From Serinibacter arcticus (GTDB lineage Bacteria; Actinomycetota; Actinomycetes; Actinomycetales; Beutenbergiaceae), in the NCBI RefSeq assembly GCF_003121705.1, contig NZ_PYHR01000002.1:434001-498000 (forward strand): a stretch of 64,000 nucleotides of DNA, in the 5' to 3' direction. The position numbers were made by a program, and so were the translations under genes. The notes under the pieces are model-generated. The model was not told the origin of the DNA and did no database searches. It was given only the letters and a program-made list of their open reading frames with translations. Positions 25,633-33,126 of the stretch are shown here, piece by piece (within the stretch, counting starts at the first letter, position 1; each line of letters begins with the position of its first letter).

Positions 25633-26109
25633 ATGAGCGCGAACGACGAGACCTCGGTCAACCGCGACCTGGGGAGCGTTGACGGGCCGACGACCGCCCA
25701 CCTCGAGGCGATCCGCGAGGGCGACGCCCTCCCGTCGAACCCGCCCGGTGGGGGCGGGGCCCAGGCCGCCGCCGCGATCGACGCGCTCCCGCCGGACAGT
25801 GCGCTCCTGGTGGTGCAGCACGGTCCCAACACGGGAGCCCGCTTCCTCCTCGACGCCGACGTCACGACCGTCGGCCGCGACACGCGCTCGGAAATCTTCC
25901 TCGACGACGTGACCGTGTCGCGTCGTCACGCCGAGTTCCGCCGTGTCGCCGACGGTTTCGAGGTCCGCGACGTCGGCTCGCTCAACGGCACCTACGTCAA
26001 CCGTGAGCGGATCGAGGGCGGTGCGCTGCGCAGCGGCGACGAGGTCCAGATCGGCAAGTACCGGCTGACGTTCCACCCGAGCCCGCACCGCGCGGCGGAG
26101 GGCTCGTGA
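25633..26109 (+). CDS. garA: FHA-domain protein GarA/OdhI homologue
   Basis: The 158-residue protein carries a C-terminal FHA domain: TTVGRDTRSEIFLDDVTVSR, RHAEF and SLNGTYVNRERIEGG. GarA/OdhI inhibits 2-oxoglutarate dehydrogenase and glutamate dehydrogenase until phosphorylated by Ser/Thr kinases at an N-terminal ETTSVFR motif. Here the motif is DETSVNRD. The second threonine (Thr7) is kept, but the first is replaced by Glu and the segment starts only five residues from the N-terminus. GAAGGGG precedes the ATG. The GTG of ftsR overlaps its TGA. Confidence 0.9.
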   Translation: MSANDETSVNRDLGSVDGPTTAHLEAIREGDALPSNPPGGGGAQAAAAIDALPPDSALLVVQHGPNTGARFLLDADVTTVGRDTRSEIFLDDVTVSRRHAEFRRVADGFEVRDVGSLNGTYVNRERIEGGALRSGDEVQIGKYRLTFHPSPHRAAEGS

Positions 26110-26891
26110 CGCCAGCCCACCGCGAGGTGCCGGCCGCGGCGAGGCCGACCTCCCCGGCGGCGGACGAGCGACCTTCCGCACTGACGTCCCTCGCCCACGA
26201 CCCGTGGCCGCGCGGGGCGTCCCGCAAGCCGACGATGAACATCGGGGCGGTGCTCGCCGTCCTCAAGCGCGAGTTCCCGGCCGTCAGCCACTCCAAGATC
26301 CGCTTCCTCGAGGAGCAGGGTCTGGTGACGCCCCAGCGCACCCCCGCCGGCTACCGCGTGTTCTGCGAGGCCGACGTCGAGCGGCTGCGCTACGCGCTCG
26401 CGGCCCAGCGCGACTCCTTCCTCCCGCTGCGCGTGATCCGCGACCGGCTCGCCGCGCTGGACGCCGGGCTGGAGGATGACGCCCCGCTTCCCCCGCAGCC
26501 CGCCTCGGCCGGTGGCGGCCGCATGCAGCTCGCCGAGCTCGCGGCCCTGTCCGGGTCGACGCCCGAGCAGGTGCTCGAGCTCGATCGCGCGGGGCTGATC
26601 GCCACGGACGGCGGAGGCCGCTACCCGGCCTCGTGCCTCGCCGTCGTGCAGCTCGCGGGCGAGCTCACCGTCCACGGGCTCGACACGCGTCACCTGCGTC
26701 TCATGCGCAGCGCCGCCGACCGCCAGGTCGACGTCGTCGCCCAGCTCACGTCGCCGTTGCGCGGCCGTCCCAACACGCCGCAGGACGCCCGCGGTCGCGA
26801 GCGCGCCGTTTACGCGGCGGGCGAGCTGTCGACGTTGCTGTCGCGGCTGCACGGCGCCCTGGTGACCTCCGGGGTCGAACGGCTCTTCTGA
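26106..26891 (+). CDS. ftsR: MerR-family transcriptional regulator FtsR
   Basis: The 261-residue protein has a MerR winged-helix domain at about residues 42-110: MNIGAVLAVLKREFPAVSHS, KIRFLEEQGLVTPQRTPAGYR and DVERLRYAL. A second winged-helix-like region and a C-terminal dimerisation helix follow. FtsR (Rv1828 orthologue) activates ftsZ in Corynebacterium, so this gene links the block to cell division. The N-terminal 40 residues are long and polar. The GTG at 26106 overlaps garA. Confidence 0.9.
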   Translation: MTPAHREVPAAARPTSPAADERPSALTSLAHDPWPRGASRKPTMNIGAVLAVLKREFPAVSHSKIRFLEEQGLVTPQRTPAGYRVFCEADVERLRYALAAQRDSFLPLRVIRDRLAALDAGLEDDAPLPPQPASAGGGRMQLAELAALSGSTPEQVLELDRAGLIATDGGGRYPASCLAVVQLAGELTVHGLDTRHLRLMRSAADRQVDVVAQLTSPLRGRPNTPQDARGRERAVYAAGELSTLLSRLHGALVTSGVERLF

Positions 26892-27388
26892 TGCACCGCA
26901 TGACCGTGCGCGGGGTCAGGGTTCACGTCCCGCTCGGCGAGGTCGTGCTCCTCCTCACCGCTGACGGCCTCGACCTCGTGCTGCCCGTGACCATCGGGCC
27001 GCGCGAGGGCGCGGCGATCGCCTCCGTGCTCGCCGGCATCGCCCCGCCGCGCCCGATGACCCACGACCTGACCCTCGACCTCCTGCGGGCGGCCGGGACG
27101 GGGATCGACAGGGTGGAGATCGTGGGGCTGCGCGGGGGAGTCTTCTTCGCCGAGATCGTCCTGACGGACGAGACACGGGTGGACGCCCGCACCTCCGACG
27201 CCGTGGCGCTGGCGCTGCGCGCGCAGGTGCCGGTGCTGTGCGACGGCGACGTGCTGGAGCGCGCCGGCGAGCTGGACCTCGGGTCCGAGGAAGACGCGGG
27301 GGAGCGGCCGGGCGAGAGCGAGCTGGCCCAGTTCCGCGCCTTCCTCGAGAGCGTCGAGCCCGAGGACTTCGACGATGCGGACTCCTGA
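26891..27388 (+). CDS. DUF151 / bifunctional nuclease family protein
   Basis: The 165-residue protein has the DUF151 core: LVLPVTIGPREGAAIASVLAG, PRPMTHDLTLDLL and DARTSDAVALALRAQVPVLC. Plant members show nuclease activity on RNA and DNA; the bacterial role is unproven. ATG at 26891 shares one base with the ftsR stop, and a second in-frame ATG at 26900 could also be used. It corresponds to Rv1829 in the conserved order garA-ftsR-DUF151-merR. The C-terminal 40 residues are acidic. Confidence 0.88.
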   Translation: MHRMTVRGVRVHVPLGEVVLLLTADGLDLVLPVTIGPREGAAIASVLAGIAPPRPMTHDLTLDLLRAAGTGIDRVEIVGLRGGVFFAEIVLTDETRVDARTSDAVALALRAQVPVLCDGDVLERAGELDLGSEEDAGERPGESELAQFRAFLESVEPEDFDDADS

Positions 27389-27498
27389 CGTCGTCGGTCC
27401 GGGCCTCGATCCGGGCGCCGTGATCGTTTCGTCACCGGATCGCGGTCTGCGGCAGCCCCGTTGCAGGGGTGCGGCGGACCCTCGGCGCACCCCGTCTT

Positions 27499-27516
27499 GA
27501 CCTTCAGGTGGAGGTC
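27499..27516. promoter_or_regulatory. MerR-type dyad upstream of the merR gene
   Basis: GACCTTCAGGTGGAGGTC reads as an imperfect palindrome with GACCT/AGGTC ends and inner CA/TG, 18 bases long. MerR-family operators often have such spaced dyads, so autoregulation by the following MerR gene or FtsR is possible. Confidence 0.4.
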
Positions 27517-27520
27517 GAGA

Positions 27521-27558
27521 CTCGCCGCGAAAACACGCCCTCGGCGTGTCGCGGCGAG
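27521..27558. terminator. Long hairpin between DUF151 gene and merR gene
   Basis: CTCGCCGCG and CGCGGCGAG pair as an outer 9-bp stem, and ACACGCC and GGCGTGT as an inner 7-bp stem closing a CTC loop. A short A bulge separates the stems. It ends six bases before a TTGACG -35 box. It could terminate the upstream operon or influence the next promoter. No U-tract follows. Confidence 0.5.
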
Positions 27559-27563
27559 GTGCG

Positions 27564-27592
27564 TTGACGGGCCTGGCGACGGTCCCTAGGTT
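27564..27592 (+). promoter_or_regulatory. Sigma-70-type promoter of the second merR gene
   Basis: TTGACG at 27564-27569 and TAGGTT at 27587-27592 are separated by 17 bases. They are about 80 bases before the GTG start, giving a normal leader with a GGAGGAG ribosome-binding site. Confidence 0.55.
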
Positions 27593-27673
27593 GACGTGTG
27601 GAAGCTCGTCCGCACGCCGCGGAGAGCGCTACGATGAGTCGTTGTCACGGTCGGTGACCGGGAGGAGATGCGG

Positions 27674-28258
27674 GTGTCCAGCAGCGAGGCAGGTGCGGCC
27701 CCAGCAACCCACCAGATCAGTCAGGGTCTGCTCTTCGGCGAGGAGCTCCCGGACCTTGATGCCAACACCGGCTACCGCGGTCAGGTCGCCTGCCGCGCGG
27801 CCGGCATCACCTACCGCCAGCTCGACTACTGGGCTCGCACCGGGCTCGTCGAGCCCAGCGTCCGCCCGGCCACCGGTTCCGGCACGCAGCGCCTGTACTC
27901 CTTCCGCGACGTGCTCGTGCTCAAGGTGGTCAAGCGTCTGCTGGACACCGGGGTCTCGCTGCAGCAGATCCGTCAGGCCGTCGAGCACCTGCGGGAGCGC
28001 GGTGTCGAGGACCTGGCCCGCATCACCCTGATGAGCGACGGCGCCTCCGTGTACGAGTGCACGTCGGCCGACGAGGTCTTCGACCTGGTCCAGGGCGGGC
28101 AGGGTGTCTTCGGCATCGCCGTCGGACGCGTGTGGCGCGAGGTCGAGGCCACCATCGCGACGTTCCCGGTGGAGTCCACCGAGGAGAACGTCGCCACCGA
28201 ACCGCACCCGAGCGACGAGCTCGCCCGCCGTCGCGCCGCCAAGCGCGAAGCCGTCTGA
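27674..28258 (+). CDS. MerR-family transcriptional regulator (Rv1830/ResR-like)
   Basis: The 194-residue protein has GLLFGEELPDLDANTGYRGQ, VACRAAGITYRQLDYWARTG and RLYSFRDVLVLKVVKRLLDT. This is the conserved MerR pattern of the Rv1830 orthologues adjacent to DUF151. In mycobacteria this regulator (ResR) affects growth recovery and division timing. GTG at 27674 is favoured because GGAGGAG ends 6-8 bases before it, whereas the ATG at 27668 is too close. It has its own promoter, separate from the garA operon. A long perfect hairpin at 28298-28330 follows. Confidence 0.88.
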   Translation: MSSSEAGAAPATHQISQGLLFGEELPDLDANTGYRGQVACRAAGITYRQLDYWARTGLVEPSVRPATGSGTQRLYSFRDVLVLKVVKRLLDTGVSLQQIRQAVEHLRERGVEDLARITLMSDGASVYECTSADEVFDLVQGGQGVFGIAVGRVWREVEATIATFPVESTEENVATEPHPSDELARRRAAKREAV

Positions 28259-28297
28259 CCCAGGCGCACCGCCGACCGACGGCCTCCACGTCCTTCC

Positions 28298-28330
28298 GAC
28301 GCCCACGACCGCCATCCGGTCGTGGGCGTC
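28298..28330. terminator. Perfect 14-bp stem-loop after the merR gene
   Basis: GACGCCCACGACCG at 28298-28311 and its exact complement at 28317-28330 enclose a five-base loop. It lies between the convergent merR and DUF1697 genes and can serve both strands. Confidence 0.75.
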
Positions 28331-28379
28331 GCCCGTTCTCGGCTGCCAAGGCACGATCAGCCGGCCGCCGATCGGTCGA

Positions 28380-28952
28380 TCAGCCTGCCGTCAGCCTCAG
28401 CACGGTGCGCAGGTTCCTCGTGGTGGTGAGCACCCCGCGCGAGTGCTTGTCGGTCGCCTTCGACACCGGCGTCGACAGCGACGAGCCGCGCGGACACCAC
28501 CAGTAGACGACGCCGTCACCCAGCGCGATCTGCTCGTCGGCGTCGACCTCACGACCCGGAGGGTCGGCGAGCGCAGCACCGAGCTGCTCGTAGGAGGCCG
28601 AGGCCGCCTCGCGATCGGCGAAGAACACCACGTAGGCGTGGTGGGTCGTCGAGTCCGACGCGTAGGGGCAGGCCGCCGCCACGGCGGCCAGCTCCTCCTG
28701 CGTGCGCACGATCACGCGGACCTCACGGTCGAACGTCGCCAGCAGCGCCGCCTCCGCGCGTGCACGCACGGTGGCCGCCGTCGCCCCTGCTGCCGTGCTC
28801 GACGCGTCGGTGACGAGCGCGTTGCCGCTCGCGAGCACCGTCCGCACGTCCGCGAAGCCAGCCGTGGAGAGCGACTCGCGCAGGGCCGCCGACGTGACCT
28901 TCACGCCGCCCACGTTGACGCCCCGCAGTAGCAGCCCCCAGCGCGTACTCAT
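28380..28952 (-). CDS. DUF1697 protein
   Basis: The 190-residue protein begins MSTRWGLLLRGVNVGGVKVT. It has GFADVRTVLASGNALVTDAS and the C-terminal SKATDKHSRGVLTTTRNLRT, the typical DUF1697 pattern of a ferredoxin-like fold. The function is unknown. The ATG at 28950-28952 overlaps the TGA of a 22-codon upstream reading frame. There is no good ribosome-binding site, so translation probably depends on that upstream frame. Confidence 0.85.
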   Translation of the reverse strand: MSTRWGLLLRGVNVGGVKVTSAALRESLSTAGFADVRTVLASGNALVTDASSTAAGATAATVRARAEAALLATFDREVRVIVRTQEELAAVAAACPYASDSTTHHAYVVFFADREAASASYEQLGAALADPPGREVDADEQIALGDGVVYWWCPRGSSLSTPVSKATDKHSRGVLTTTRNLRTVLRLTAG

Positions 28953-29017
28953 GCCCGGACGACCGACTCGAGCAGCGCGCCGTCGAGGCGTGGGCCGGGA
29001 ACGAGGATGATCGTCAT
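28949..29017 (-). CDS. 22-residue leaderless small ORF, alpha/beta-hydrolase-like N-terminus
   Basis: ATG at 29017 encodes MTIILVPGPRLDGALLESVV and two more residues, then TGA overlaps the DUF1697 ATG. A TAACCT box lies 6 bases before the ATG, as in other leaderless genes of this window. The peptide resembles the first strand and oxyanion loop of alpha/beta hydrolases, which often begin TIILVPGFWLDG. It may be a relic of a deleted hydrolase gene that now serves as the entry point for translating DUF1697. Confidence 0.5.
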   Translation of the reverse strand: MTIILVPGPRLDGALLESVVRA

Positions 29018-29026
29018 GGCGCCAGG

Positions 29027-29647
29027 TTAGGGGTGACCACCGACAACGGGGCCGCCGGGCGTGCGATCCGCCTCGGTCACGGTGCGCAGCACGCGGCACG
29101 GCGACCCGACGGCCACCACCATCGGCGGGACGTCGCGCGTGACGACGCTCCCGGCGCCGACCACGGAGCCCGCCCCGATCGTGACCCCGGGGAGGATGAC
29201 GACGCCCGCGCCGATCCACACGTCGTCGCCGATCGTCACGGGGCGGGAGAACTGGGTGCCGCCGGTCCGGGAGGCGGGATGCACCGGATGTCCCGCCGTC
29301 GAGATGGTCACGTGCGGCGCGATCATCACGCGATCGCCGATGCGGACCTCGGCGTCGTCGACGAGCGTCAGCCCGAAGTTCGCGTAGAAGTCCGCCCCCA
29401 CGTGGACGTGGGTGCCGTAGGAGGCGTGCAGCGGCGGCTCGATCCAGGCGCCCGGGCCGACCGAGCCGAGGATCTCCGTCAGGAGCTGCTCCCGCCGCGC
29501 GGACTCGCCCGGGCGGGTGGCGTTGTAGTCGTGGATGCGCTCCTTGCCCGCGAGACGTTCGGCCTCGAGCCACTCCAGGCCGGGGCCGTAGTCGACGTAG
29601 AGCGAACCGTCGTTGAGGATCTGGTGCATCTGCTCGGGCGTGGTCAC
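29027..29647 (-). CDS. Sugar O-acetyltransferase (maltose/galactoside acetyltransferase type, LbH fold)
   Basis: The 206-residue protein has the N-terminal Mac domain MHQILNDGSLYVDYGPGLEW. A left-handed beta-helix follows with hexapeptide repeats: VRIGDRVMIAPHVTIST, VTIGDDVWIGAGVVILPGVT and IGAGSVVGAGSVVTRDVP. The catalytic histidine is in ISTAGHPVHP. It transfers acetyl from acetyl-CoA to a sugar hydroxyl. The GTG start overlaps the stop of the MFS gene (GTGA), so acetylation may detoxify the sugar or analogue handled by that transporter. Confidence 0.88.
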   Translation of the reverse strand: MTTPEQMHQILNDGSLYVDYGPGLEWLEAERLAGKERIHDYNATRPGESARREQLLTEILGSVGPGAWIEPPLHASYGTHVHVGADFYANFGLTLVDDAEVRIGDRVMIAPHVTISTAGHPVHPASRTGGTQFSRPVTIGDDVWIGAGVVILPGVTIGAGSVVGAGSVVTRDVPPMVVAVGSPCRVLRTVTEADRTPGGPVVGGHP

Positions 29648-30948
29648 GAGGCCTCCAGGGCGCGGTCGTCGGATCGGTCGGTGGGGGAGTGGTCGTCGTC
29701 GGCGGGGGCCGGGTCCGGGACGCGCATGGCCGGTCGCGCGACGAGGGCCGCCGCGACGACGAGAGCGAGCACCGCGAGCATCGCGTTGCGCAGGCCGTGG
29801 TGCTCGCCGAGCAGTCCCAGCAGGGGCGGCCCGACGAGGAAGGCGATGTAGCCCGCCGTCGCGACGGCGCTCACCTGCGCGGCCGAGTCCGTCGGGTGGT
29901 CGCCGGCGGCGGAGATGACGACGGGGAAGCCCAGCGAGGCACCGAGGCCCCAGAACAGCACCGCGACCCCGGCGAGCACGGGCGACGGGGAGAAGACCAC
30001 GCCGGCGATCCCGACGGCGGCGGTCAGCACGCTCGCGAGGAGGACCGGACCGCGTCCGAACCGGTCGAGGAACCAGGCCCCGGCGAACCGTCCGGTCGTC
30101 ATCGCGACGGCGAAGCCCGTGTAGACGAGCGAGCCGACCGTGGGGTCGAGGCCGTGGCCGTCGACCATGATCAGCGGGAGCCAGTCGTTGGCCGCTCCCT
30201 CCGCGAGGGCCATGCCCAGGATGAGGACGCCGAGCAGCACGACGGTGGGGCGCCGCAGCACCTGCAGCATCGTCGCCGCGGGGGCCACCGGCGCCGCGGG
30301 AACCTCGACGGCGTCGCGCGTGGGGTCGATCGCCGTCGCCGTCGTCCGCTGACCCGTGCGGGCGGGCAGTCCCGGCAGCGCCCCGGCGACGATCGCGAGG
30401 CCGGCGACCGTGACGGCCAGCAGGTGCCAGAACGGGCTGACGTCGACGGCGGTCGCGAGGATGCCGCCCAGGGCGCCGACGACGGTGCCGAGGCTGAAGC
30501 ATCCGTGCAGGATCGGGAGCACGGCGCGCCCCAGGGCCTTCTCGACGGCGGCGCCCTCGATGTTCAGCGCGATCTCCGACAGCCCCATCCCGAGCCCGAA
30601 GAGCAGGAGGCCGAGGAAGATCGCCGGCGCCGATCCGGTTCCTGCTCCCACGGTGATGGCGAGCATGCCGAGGGTGATGCTCGCGCAACCGGCGATCGCG
30701 ACGGGGCGGCAGCCGAGTCGCTGCACGAGCGCTCCGGAGCTGAGCACGCCGGCCATCGACCCGATCGACAGCCCGAGCAGGAGGAGTCCCATCTCCGCGG
30801 TGGACGCCCCGACGGCGTCGCGGATGGCCGGCGTCCGCGTGACCCACGAGGCCAACGAGAGCCCGAAGACCACGAACGTCGCGTAGAGCGAGGCGCGCCA
30901 GCGCCGGAGGGAGGGAGGAACGGACGTGTCCGCCCGATATGTTCGCAC
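29644..30948 (-). CDS. MFS transporter
   Basis: The 434-residue protein has about twelve hydrophobic segments, a short basic N-terminus and an acidic Asp-rich tail. Motifs include ASWVTRTPAIRDAVGAS at the first helix, SSGALVQRLGCRPVAIAG (the loop 2-3 motif) and GRFAGAWFLDRFGRGP in the second half. It resembles the fucose permease/YbjJ-like group of exporters. GTG at 30948 lies 6 bases after TAGACT and is chosen as a leaderless start; an upstream GTG at 30954 is the alternative. It is divergent from a TetR gene and translationally coupled to the acetyltransferase. Confidence 0.88.
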   Translation of the reverse strand: MRTYRADTSVPPSLRRWRASLYATFVVFGLSLASWVTRTPAIRDAVGASTAEMGLLLLGLSIGSMAGVLSSGALVQRLGCRPVAIAGCASITLGMLAITVGAGTGSAPAIFLGLLLFGLGMGLSEIALNIEGAAVEKALGRAVLPILHGCFSLGTVVGALGGILATAVDVSPFWHLLAVTVAGLAIVAGALPGLPARTGQRTTATAIDPTRDAVEVPAAPVAPAATMLQVLRRPTVVLLGVLILGMALAEGAANDWLPLIMVDGHGLDPTVGSLVYTGFAVAMTTGRFAGAWFLDRFGRGPVLLASVLTAAVGIAGVVFSPSPVLAGVAVLFWGLGASLGFPVVISAAGDHPTDSAAQVSAVATAGYIAFLVGPPLLGLLGEHHGLRNAMLAVLALVVAAALVARPAMRVPDPAPADDDHSPTDRSDDRALEAS

Positions 30949-30954
30949 GTACAC

Positions 30955-30964
30955 AGTCTATGCT
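30955..30964. promoter_or_regulatory. Overlapping divergent -10 boxes of the MFS and TetR genes
   Basis: On the plus strand TATGCT (30959-30964) lies 7 bases before the TetR ATG. On the minus strand TAGACT (30960-30955) lies 6 bases before the MFS GTG. The boxes share two bases, so the two RNA polymerases compete and one bound TetR dimer could block both. Confidence 0.55.
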
Positions 30965-30971
30965 CGGGATC

Positions 30972-31541
30972 ATGTCGAACGCAGCCGGTGCAGCACCCGC
31001 GGTGCGTCGTGCCCGCCGGACGGACCCCGACCGCCGCAACCGGATCATCGACGCCGCGGTCGACGTGATCGCCGACCGCGGCGTCGCCGGCACCACGGTC
31101 AGGCTCATCGCGCGCGCGGCCGACGTCCCGCTCGGGTCGCTGACGTACCACTTCGACGGGCTCGACGAGCTCTTCCTGCTGGCGTTCGAGCGGGTGGCCG
31201 AGCACGGCAGCGAGACCTTCGCCGGCATCCTGGCTGGCCACGCCGACGATCCGGCGGAGGGCGTCGCCCGCATCATCGAGAACCTCGTCGCGGGGGACAC
31301 GCGCGAGCTCGTGCTCATGGTCGAGCTGTACTCCCTGGCACTGCGCCGTCCCGAGTACCGGGTGCTGACGCAGCGCTGGATGGACACGAGCCGGACGAGC
31401 CTCGCGGAGCACCTCCCGGCCGACATCGCGGCGTTCGTCGACGTCTTCATCGAGGGCGCGACGCTGCACGCGGCCCTGTCCACGGAGCCGTACGACGTGA
31501 CCGGGATGCGGGCCGCGATCCGGAGGCTGACGGCGGGCTGA
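30972..31541 (+). CDS. TetR-family transcriptional regulator
   Basis: The 189-residue protein has an N-terminal TetR helix-turn-helix: RRNRIIDAAVDVIADRGVAG, TTVRLIARAADVPLGSLTYH and FDGLDELFLLAFE. A TetR_C ligand domain follows. ATG at 30972 is preferred over 30939 and 30960 because of the TATGCT box 7 bases upstream. It likely represses the divergent MFS-acetyltransferase genes and itself. The ligand is unknown. Confidence 0.88.
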   Translation: MSNAAGAAPAVRRARRTDPDRRNRIIDAAVDVIADRGVAGTTVRLIARAADVPLGSLTYHFDGLDELFLLAFERVAEHGSETFAGILAGHADDPAEGVARIIENLVAGDTRELVLMVELYSLALRRPEYRVLTQRWMDTSRTSLAEHLPADIAAFVDVFIEGATLHAALSTEPYDVTGMRAAIRRLTAG

Positions 31542-31600
31542 GGCCCCGTCCGCCGGCGCGTCGCCGCGAGGCAGGGGGCCGCCGTGGCAGGGTGTCGCCC

Positions 31601-32392
31601 ATGGTCAGGACGGTCGCGGTGCTCTCCGACGTCCACGGCGTGCTCCCCGTGCTCGACGCGGTGCTCGCCCATCCGCTCGTGGTCGGCGCCGACGCCGTCG
31701 TGGTCTGCGGCGACCACGCCGCCGGACCCCAGCCCACGCAGGTGCTCGACCGCCTGGCCGCACTGCCCGCCGTCGTGCTCGTCCGCGGGAACGCCGACCG
31801 GGAGCTGCTCGCGGCTGCACGCGGTGAGGACGTCGACCTGCCCGATCCCGTGGTGGGGTGGGCTGCGCGCGAGCTCCGGCCGCACCACCTCGACCTCCTC
31901 GCCTCGCTCCCGCACCCGGTGACGCTGGAGGTCGACGGCTTCGGTCCGGTCGTGTTCTGCCACGGCACGCCCCGCGACGACGAGGAGGTCGTGCTCGTCG
32001 ACACCCGGCTGGAGCGCTGGGCCGAGGTCCTCGCCGACCTGCCCGCGCAGGTGCGGACCGTGGTGTGCGGCCACACCCACATGCCGTTCGTCCGGCTCGT
32101 CGACCGACGCCTGGTGGTCAACCCCGGCAGCGTCGGGATGCCGTACGGCGTCGCCGGCGGCGCGTTCGCGATCCTCGCGGACGGCTCCGTGGCCCTGCAC
32201 CGCGTCGAGATCGACGTCGAGGCCGCGGTGGCCGCCGTCGTCGCCGGCTCGACCTACCCGCAGGTGCAGCGCTGGGCGCGCGAGTACGTCGGCGCGGCGA
32301 ACAGCGATGCCGACGCGCTGCGAGCCTTCGGTCCGCGGGACGGTCGCGTCGACGGTGGTGCCGGGGCCGGTCGGGATCCGGCGTCGCGGTGA
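31601..32392 (+). CDS. Metallophosphoesterase family protein (YfcE/MJ0936-like)
   Basis: The 263-residue protein has the metal ligands in VAVLSDVHGVLPVLDAVL (D-x-H), ADAVVVCGDHAAGP (G-D), LVRGNADREL (G-N), VVFCHGTP and VVCGHTHMPF. It is a calcineurin-like phosphodiesterase of unknown substrate, probably cytoplasmic. The ATG follows a GC-rich 59-base gap after the TetR gene. Its stop overlaps the GTG of the next gene, so they form a pair. Confidence 0.88.
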   Translation: MVRTVAVLSDVHGVLPVLDAVLAHPLVVGADAVVVCGDHAAGPQPTQVLDRLAALPAVVLVRGNADRELLAAARGEDVDLPDPVVGWAARELRPHHLDLLASLPHPVTLEVDGFGPVVFCHGTPRDDEEVVLVDTRLERWAEVLADLPAQVRTVVCGHTHMPFVRLVDRRLVVNPGSVGMPYGVAGGAFAILADGSVALHRVEIDVEAAVAAVVAGSTYPQVQRWAREYVGAANSDADALRAFGPRDGRVDGGAGAGRDPASR

Positions 32393-33081
32393 GCATCGGG
32401 GAGCTGCGGGAGGGGCCGCTGCACGCCGCGCTCAAGCGCGAGCTGGCGGCTCCGGACGACGCCTTCGAGGTCCGGGTCGGCCGGTGGGTGATCGACCTCG
32501 TCCGCGCCGACGGCGAGCTGGTCGAGGTGCAGACCGGCAGCTTCGCGCCGCTCGGCGACAAGCTCGACGGGCTGCTCGACACCCGTCGGATGCGCGTCGT
32601 GTTCCCGGTCCCGGCGCGGCGACGGGTGGTGCGGATCGACGCCGGGGGAGCGGTGCTCTCGGAGCGTCGATCGCCCCGCGCGGGTCGACCCGTGGACGTG
32701 TTCGACCGGCTCGTCGCCTTCCCCACGCTGATCGGTCACCCGAACCTCGTGCTGGAGGTCGTGCTCTGCGCGGAGGACCACGTCCGCGGGGCGGAGCCGG
32801 CACGGAGCACGTCGGGACGCCGTCGTCGTGATCCGGGCGTGCGTCACCTGACCGCGATCCTCGAGCGGCACGAGGTGCGCCGCCCCGCGGACCTGCTCAC
32901 GCTGCTGCCGGGCGCTCTGCCGGCAGGGGAGTTCACGACGGCGGAGCTCGCGAGGGCGCTCCGGCTCCCGCTTGTCCTGGCGCAGCGCGTGGTCTTCTGC
33001 CTCAGGCACGCGGGGCTGCTCGACGGGGCCGGGTTGCGGGCGCGCGCGCCGCTCCACCGCCGCGCGCACGACGAGCACTAG
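32389..33081 (+). CDS. Hypothetical protein with PD-(D/E)xK-like core
   Basis: The 230-residue protein starts SIGELREGPLHAALKREL and has RVGRWVIDLVRADGELVEVQ followed by TGSFAPLGDKLDGLL. The spacing of Asp, Glu-x-Gln and Lys resembles a PD-(D/E)xK nuclease core in which the usual lysine is replaced by glutamine. The C-terminal half, from RHLTAILERHEV onward, looks like a winged helix (LLPGALPAGEFTTAELARAL). I do not recognise a characterised homologue, and the DUF8091 name comes to mind but was not checked. The GTG overlaps the phosphoesterase stop. Confidence 0.6.
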   Translation: MSIGELREGPLHAALKRELAAPDDAFEVRVGRWVIDLVRADGELVEVQTGSFAPLGDKLDGLLDTRRMRVVFPVPARRRVVRIDAGGAVLSERRSPRAGRPVDVFDRLVAFPTLIGHPNLVLEVVLCAEDHVRGAEPARSTSGRRRRDPGVRHLTAILERHEVRRPADLLTLLPGALPAGEFTTAELARALRLPLVLAQRVVFCLRHAGLLDGAGLRARAPLHRRAHDEH

Positions 33082-33126
33082 CGCGCTCGGAGCGACCCCG
33101 GCTGACCGCCGGGCGTGACGAGGGCG

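Noticed and set aside
29027-32200. Minus-strand open frame of about 1,057 codons
   Set aside because: Only its last 207 codons, the acetyltransferase, are real; the rest is out of frame or antisense to MFS, TetR and phosphoesterase.
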